A DNA stretch of 14,832 nt from CAYWTX01 sp964461295 (GTDB lineage: Bacteria; Planctomycetota; Phycisphaerae; SM23-33). The stretch spans positions 1 to 14,832 of the forward strand of contig CAYWTX010000450.1 of NCBI GenBank assembly GCA_964461295.1. Direction: 5' to 3'. The notes under the pieces are model-generated. The model was not told the DNA's origin. It searched no databases and saw only the letters and a program-made list of their open reading frames with translations. This document shows positions 13,001 through 14,832 of this stretch, piece by piece (position 1 is the stretch's first letter; each line of letters opens with the position of its first letter). The position numbers and the translations under genes were made by a program.

Positions 13001-14832
13001 CCAGTTCAAGAACCTCACCGGCGGCACGGCCGGCGACGACTTCGTCTTCGCCGCCGCGGGCACGGTTGCCGGCAGCATCGACGGCGGCCTGGGCGCCAAC
13101 ACGCTGGATTGGAGCGCCTACGCCACGGCCCGCGCCGTCGTCCTCACCGCCCTGGGCACGGCCGCCGGCTTCGCCGGCACCGAGGCGTCCATCGGCGGAA
13201 CGTTCGACAACATCACGTCGGTTGTCGGCAGCGCCGCGGCGGCCACCGACAGCCTCACCGGCCTGAACGCCCTCTCCAACTGGGCCATCACCGGCGCCAA
13301 CGCCGGCACGTACGCTTCGACCAACGTGCTGGCCTTCTCGAACGTCGACAGCCTGGTCGGCGGGAGCGCCGCCGACGCCTTCGCGTTCGCCAACGCCGCG
13401 ACCCTCGCCGGCTCGGTGGACGGCGGCGCCGGCGCCGACGTGCTCGACTGGTCGGCCTATGCGACCGGACGCGGCGCTAGCCTCACCGCCCTGGGCGGAA
13501 CCGACGGCTTCAACGGAACCGAGGCGTCCATCGCCGGCAACTTCAGCAACATCAACCAGATCATCGGCAGCGCGGCGGCCGCCACCGACAGCCTCACCGG
13601 CCGCGACGCGGTCTCCACCTGGGCCATCACCGCCGCCAACGCCGGCACGTACACCGCCGGCAACGTGCTGACCTTCTCGAACGTCGAGAGCCTCGTCGGC
13701 GGCACCGCGGCCGACACGTTCAACTTCTCCGACGCCGCCGCGCTGGCCGGGACGATCAACGGGGGCCTCGGCAGCAACGCCATCAGCTACGCGCTGTACA
13801 CCACCGCCGTCGCGGTGAACCTCCAGGCCGGCACGGCCACCGGCACCGCCGGCTTCAGCAACGTCGGCACGTTCGCCGGCGGCTCGGCGGCCGACAGCAT
13901 CACCGGCCTCGACGCCGGCGGCACGTGGGACCTGACGGCCAGCGGAGCCGGCACGACCCCCGACGGCACGGCCTTCAGTTCCTTCGAGAACCTCCTCGGC
14001 GGCGCCGGCGCCGACACGTTCGACTTCGCCAACGGCGCGGTGTTCGGCACGGTCAACGGCGGCGCCGGCAGCGACGCCCTCGACTGGGCCAGCGCCGTCG
14101 CGGGCCAGACCATCGTTCTTACGGGCCTTGGCGCCGGCGACGGCTTCGCCGGGACCGCCACCGGTCTGACCGGCTCGTTCGACAACATCGACTCGATCGT
14201 CGGCTCGGCGACCGCCACCAACTCGCTCACCGGCCTCAACGCCGCGGCGGCGTGGGACCTGGACGGCACGAACCTGTACACCAGCACTCGCGCCCTGGAC
14301 ATCGCCAGCTTCCAGACGCTCATCGGCGGCACGGGCGCTGACACGTTCACGTTCAGCGCCGCCTACAACCATACGGGCACCATCAACGGCGGCGCCGGAA
14401 GCGACACCATCGATTGGTCGGCCAAGGCGGCCGCTCGGAACGTCGCCCTCACATCCGTCGGCGGCACCGACGGCTTCAACGGCACCGAAGCCTCCATCAC
14501 CGCCGGGTTCAGCAACATCAACGCGATCGTCGGCTCCGCGGCCGGCACCGACACGCTGACCGGGCTGGCGGCCAACACCACCTGGACGCTGATCCCCGCG
14601 GGCAACACCCTGGTGGCCGGGGCCAACTCGCTGGCCTTCGCCGGCTTCGCCACCCTCGTTGGCGGCGCCCTGGACGACGCATTCATCGTCGACTTCACCG
14701 GCGGCAGCCCCTTGCCCGCCGGCGGGCTGGCCGTCAACGGCGGCGCCCACGCCACCAGCGACACGCTCACCGTCCGCAACGGCGCCGCCGTGACCGACGT
14801 GGTCCACACGTTCACCGGCGCCGCGGCCGGCA
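7071..14832 (+). CDS. Giant two-partner secretion exoprotein TpsA (haemagglutinin-like, beta-strand repeats), 3' truncated by window
   Basis: The frame from ATG 7071 (GGGAG at eight bases) stays open to the last base, giving 2587 codons with no stop; I translated it throughout. Residues 1 to about 37 are a signal peptide ending A-V-A before G-P. Residues about 40-300 form the TPS secretion domain recognised by TpsB, with N117-P-A-G-V-I-F-G124 and the following V-D-V-A-G-L-Y. W411-L-L-D-P marks the end of the conserved head, as in filamentous haemagglutinins. About 440-1080 is a Gly/Ala/Thr/Asn-rich right-handed beta-helix. From about 1081 onwards C, A and B repeat modules follow, with RTX-like GGxGxDxF motifs and very few basic residues. 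The likely role is a surface adhesin or matrix fibre, inferred from family. The C-terminus, and any anchor or release domain, is outside the window. It lies 139 bp after tpsB and is probably co-transcribed. Confidence 0.93.
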   Translation, partial: MTNGYSANVNALGRWARRAAFAAGMAALLMGSWAVAGPRGEQVIRGSVQFDRSGSLTTIRASNGAIVNYSSFNIGAQEAVRFVQPSAASRVLNRIRSCEPTRIDGSLTANGVVYLVNPAGVIFGQGSVVDVAGLYAAAGNLSNNDFARGANRFTAMSGNVVNNGTINGQAVALLGRHVANHGSIVAPEGMVVLAAGRDVLLTTDAMDGRVHVRVSAAAAKDDKAPGVENTGRIEAPGGQVAMGAGDMFAVAARNSGPVTAGEVKIDGGKGAVEVGGKIDASSPDARGGSVVIIGRFVSVKGAEIDASGAAGGGSVKIGGGFQGKDKSVPNAQYTFVRADSVVKADATAAGDGGTVIVWADKATYVNGAFSVRGGPGGGNGGFVETSAKGSLTVGASTAVDLAAPAGTAGRWLLDPTNVSLAGAMAGMNGNPDWVDDGSNPTPGTIDVAAIEAVLNGAGGGTVTVTTASGAGSDGWIHVDSPINVNLSDAGATTSTLTLTAHNEIQVNSAITLATTDNAGDTFNLNLNATTGVAIGAAISNTSGNGKIVLATAGTTFNNTGGAITTTGGAVNINNTGAITAGAAINAGAGAVTIDGTGAGAASIGGAGLITTSNTLTLKATGAVGSSGTPLSTACTGTLVASSTTAGDIYIANTGNVILGATSTAGSDVVITNAGTVNITGAVSAGATGNVSITATGTNNAITVGNTITAGTTSGGVTLTATGDIAVNSSITTTAGAVAVTADSEGDGTGTFSIAAAPTVTVGGDFGMTITAADVAITSIGGSDRIVAADNTVEFRNSRPGQAMFVGTAGAGWSVTSTEIFEIGAFSAAISAVTFGQSGTQSGDITVNDLSFTGGMANFTGRTFTLNTTGAVNFSTNDCDLPNGSTVNVNAGTVAVNKIVTAGTSGASTGSITVTAGGAVTFAASSGLRARGDAAGVSIHAGTTGVGDLTFSGAGADIRGNTVSLRAGSGAGSAAVVNVITNAPDILDNDGTGAPASFSFRQDAAIAHADLPARAQMDNAVPATYAIQSDGGSVALSVDTKIVGAAVTITGTAADNSFTINGAAAGQAGSITINAGDGDDTLTVDLTAGVQLPNSGVTFNGDGQTLSDTIILQNGSPTTVTHTFTSASSGSIKMNAEAETIAYTGLEPITDNLSPTHRVFTFGNAGNTIVLGDDGTGGNSISRISSGASETVTFTNPATSITVNAGDGTNQITVSGVDSAYAGTIAIAGGAGTDAVVAGNVANTWALTGAAAGTVTAAAAANTFSFTGVETATGGTSTDAFTINAGVTFSGSIAGGGGTDTLAKADGANAWSVTGANSGTVTGLTGAWSAIASLTGGTGADTFTLQTGGSLTGSINGGGGTNTLAKADGANAWGLTGANSGTVTGLGGTWSNIANLTGGTAADTFTVGAGASLAGVIDGGAGTNGIDYTTFGAAVTVNLATGAATAVNGGLAGGLVNIQGIVGSGVGGSTFIAGNGDNAWAIDAVGAITLNGAAFGGFSTFTGGAGADTFTFAAGATFTGSLDGGAGTNALVKTDGANSWLLSTAGNTVTGLTGTFSNFQVLTGGSGNDAFTVSFAGGDPVPAGGVTVNGGTQTGVPGDSLTILGGAFTTVTYTFTGAGADGKNGSVNSDGTVITFTGLEPIANTGTAANIIFNLTGGADVVTLNAGAAGSSVLTDVGGTVETTTFVNPSTSLTVNAGAGNDGVTVVSMDAGFAATLTLNGDAGNDTLTVSSVTGGAYTLNGGADDDAFVLNASGVTTVNGNAGIDTFALGAGVTVAGAIDGGAGADTINWGAYVTGLSVALTGLGATDGLAGTEASIPTGFTNIDAIIGGAGTNTLTGLNAVAAWAITGANAGTYTSTNALTFQQMHNLTGGAAADTFTFNPGSSLTGNINGAAGADEITWSPFGAAVNVALTGLGGTDGFAGTANAALGGTFTNIDTVTGSAAGATDTLTGRNAAATWNVGAAGTYVSGAVTLNFSQFKNLTGGTAGDDFVFAAAGTVAGSIDGGLGANTLDWSAYATARAVVLTALGTAAGFAGTEASIGGTFDNITSVVGSAAAATDSLTGLNALSNWAITGANAGTYASTNVLAFSNVDSLVGGSAADAFAFANAATLAGSVDGGAGADVLDWSAYATGRGASLTALGGTDGFNGTEASIAGNFSNINQIIGSAAAATDSLTGRDAVSTWAITAANAGTYTAGNVLTFSNVESLVGGTAADTFNFSDAAALAGTINGGLGSNAISYALYTTAVAVNLQAGTATGTAGFSNVGTFAGGSAADSITGLDAGGTWDLTASGAGTTPDGTAFSSFENLLGGAGADTFDFANGAVFGTVNGGAGSDALDWASAVAGQTIVLTGLGAGDGFAGTATGLTGSFDNIDSIVGSATATNSLTGLNAAAAWDLDGTNLYTSTRALDIASFQTLIGGTGADTFTFSAAYNHTGTINGGAGSDTIDWSAKAAARNVALTSVGGTDGFNGTEASITAGFSNINAIVGSAAGTDTLTGLAANTTWTLIPAGNTLVAGANSLAFAGFATLVGGALDDAFIVDFTGGSPLPAGGLAVNGGAHATSDTLTVRNGAAVTDVVHTFTGAAAG
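10311..10769 (+). repeat. TpsA C module, copy 1
   Basis: This block of about 153 residues opens with L-T-V-D-L-T-A-G-V-Q-L-P and contains T-V-T-H-T-F-T, then Y-T-G-L-E-P-I. It later has E-T-V-T-F-T-N-P-A-T-S-I-T-V-N-A-G. The same order recurs in copy 2, whose start lies 489 codons downstream. Confidence 0.75.
10770..11777 (+). repeat. TpsA A modules (four copies, one B-like module between copies 3 and 4)
   Basis: A modules begin at 10770, 10968, 11154 and 11655. Copies 2 and 3 are close relatives even as DNA (period 186 bases, 62 codons; both start T-L-A-K-A-D-G-A-N-A-W). Each has a Trp anchor (codons at 10800, 10998, 11184 and 11685), a T-G-A-N-S-G-T-V-T-type turn, L-T-G-G-x-x-A-D-T-F-T and then S-I-x-G-G-x-G-T. 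Between copies 3 and 4 a module starting G-I-D-Y-T-T-F (Tyr codon 11349, Trp anchor 11505) resembles the B type. Confidence 0.8.
11778..12248 (+). repeat. TpsA C module, copy 2
   Basis: It opens F-T-V-S-F-A-G-G-D-P-V-P-A-G-G and contains V-T-Y-T-F-T-G, F-T-G-L-E-P-I and E-T-T-T-F-V-N-P-S-T-S-L-T-V-N-A-G in the same order as copy 1. It separates the A-module block from the B-module array and is followed by a short run of GGxxxD turns (12280-12420). Confidence 0.75.
12402..14681 (+). repeat. TpsA B modules (seven tandem copies, about 113 codons each)
   Basis: B anchors, the aromatic in [DNST]-W/Y of D-W-S-A-Y-like motifs, have codons at 12438, 12771, 13110, 13449, 13788 (Tyr), 14085 and 14415. 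Spacings are 333, 339, 339, 339, 297 and 330 bases. Each copy has G-G-T-D-G-F-x-G-T-E-A-S-I or a variant, F-x-N-I, V-G-S-A-A-A-T-D-S-L-T-G, a second Trp (12603, 12945, 13281, 13620, 13926, 14253, 14583), A-G-T-Y and L-V-G-G-x-A-A-D-T-F. The half around the second Trp aligns with the A module, so B looks like A plus about 51 extra residues. Confidence 0.85.
14682..14832 (+). repeat. TpsA C module, copy 3 (cut by window end)
   Basis: It opens F-I-V-D-F-T-G-G-S-P-L-P-A-G-G and reaches V-V-H-T-F-T-G, matching the first third of copies 1 and 2. Its start is 968 codons after that of copy 2. Its presence shows that the higher-order pattern continues past the window. Confidence 0.75.

Noticed and set aside
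6918..14807. A minus-strand open frame of 2629 codons covering the whole tpsA.
   Set aside because: It is in exact codon register antisense to tpsA and exists only because TTA, CTA and TCA codons are absent from this GC-rich gene. Its product is low-complexity Gly/Ala/Val/Asp sequence with no domain and no ribosome binding site.
10311..14832. CRISPR-like or satellite repeats.
   Set aside because: The periodicity is in coding register (multiples of three), repeats are long and diverged, and there are no short identical repeats with unique spacers.

Overview
This GC-rich bacterial window has two halves. No 16S or other taxonomic marker is present. A two-partner secretion (TPS) outer-membrane transporter shows a diderm host. 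The mix of very GC-rich codon usage, long secreted beta-strand-repeat proteins and an undescribed multi-spanning membrane protein with a Q-D-G-P-S-H loop would fit Planctomycetota or a neighbouring phylum, but this is inference only.

Left half (1-4640). A plus-strand polytopic membrane protein (about 28-1764, possibly starting further upstream) converges, across 328 bp of non-coding DNA, on a minus-strand cluster. Read in the direction of transcription the cluster is mutY (4640-3495), a 21-codon remnant of a GNAT acetyltransferase whose ATG overlaps the mutY stop as ATGA, a universal stress protein (3365-2847) and nth (2746-2093). mutY and nth both encode helix-hairpin-helix [4Fe-4S] base-excision glycosylases with their catalytic residues in place, and the MutY C-terminal domain keeps a complete Nudix box. 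The cluster looks like an oxidative-DNA-damage and stress unit with an internal deletion scar. A perfect TATAAT lies beside that scar, upstream of the stress protein. mutY has a TTGACA / extended -10 promoter so close to its ATG that the message may be leaderless.

Right half (4641-14832). A 359-bp divergent region holds a possible promoter and two strong 5'-leader hairpins and leads into a TPS locus: tpsB (5000-6931, POTRA plus beta-barrel transporter with VRGY and FFDAG motifs) and then, after 139 bp with two hairpins, a giant tpsA (7071 to beyond the window end, at least 2587 codons, no stop seen). TpsA has a signal peptide, a TPS/haemagglutination-activity domain with NPAGVIFG, a low-complexity beta-helix and then a hierarchical repeat region. 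A modules (about 62 residues), B modules (about 113 residues, which are A plus about 51) and C modules (about 155 residues) are ordered C1-A-A-A-B'-A-C2-Bx7-C3. The repeats carry interspersed RTX-like GGxGxDxF motifs, a ladder of Trp anchors and almost no Lys or Arg. TpsB is predicted to recognise the TpsA N-terminus in the periplasm and thread it to the cell surface, where the repeats would form a long acidic, perhaps calcium-stiffened, adhesin-like fibre.
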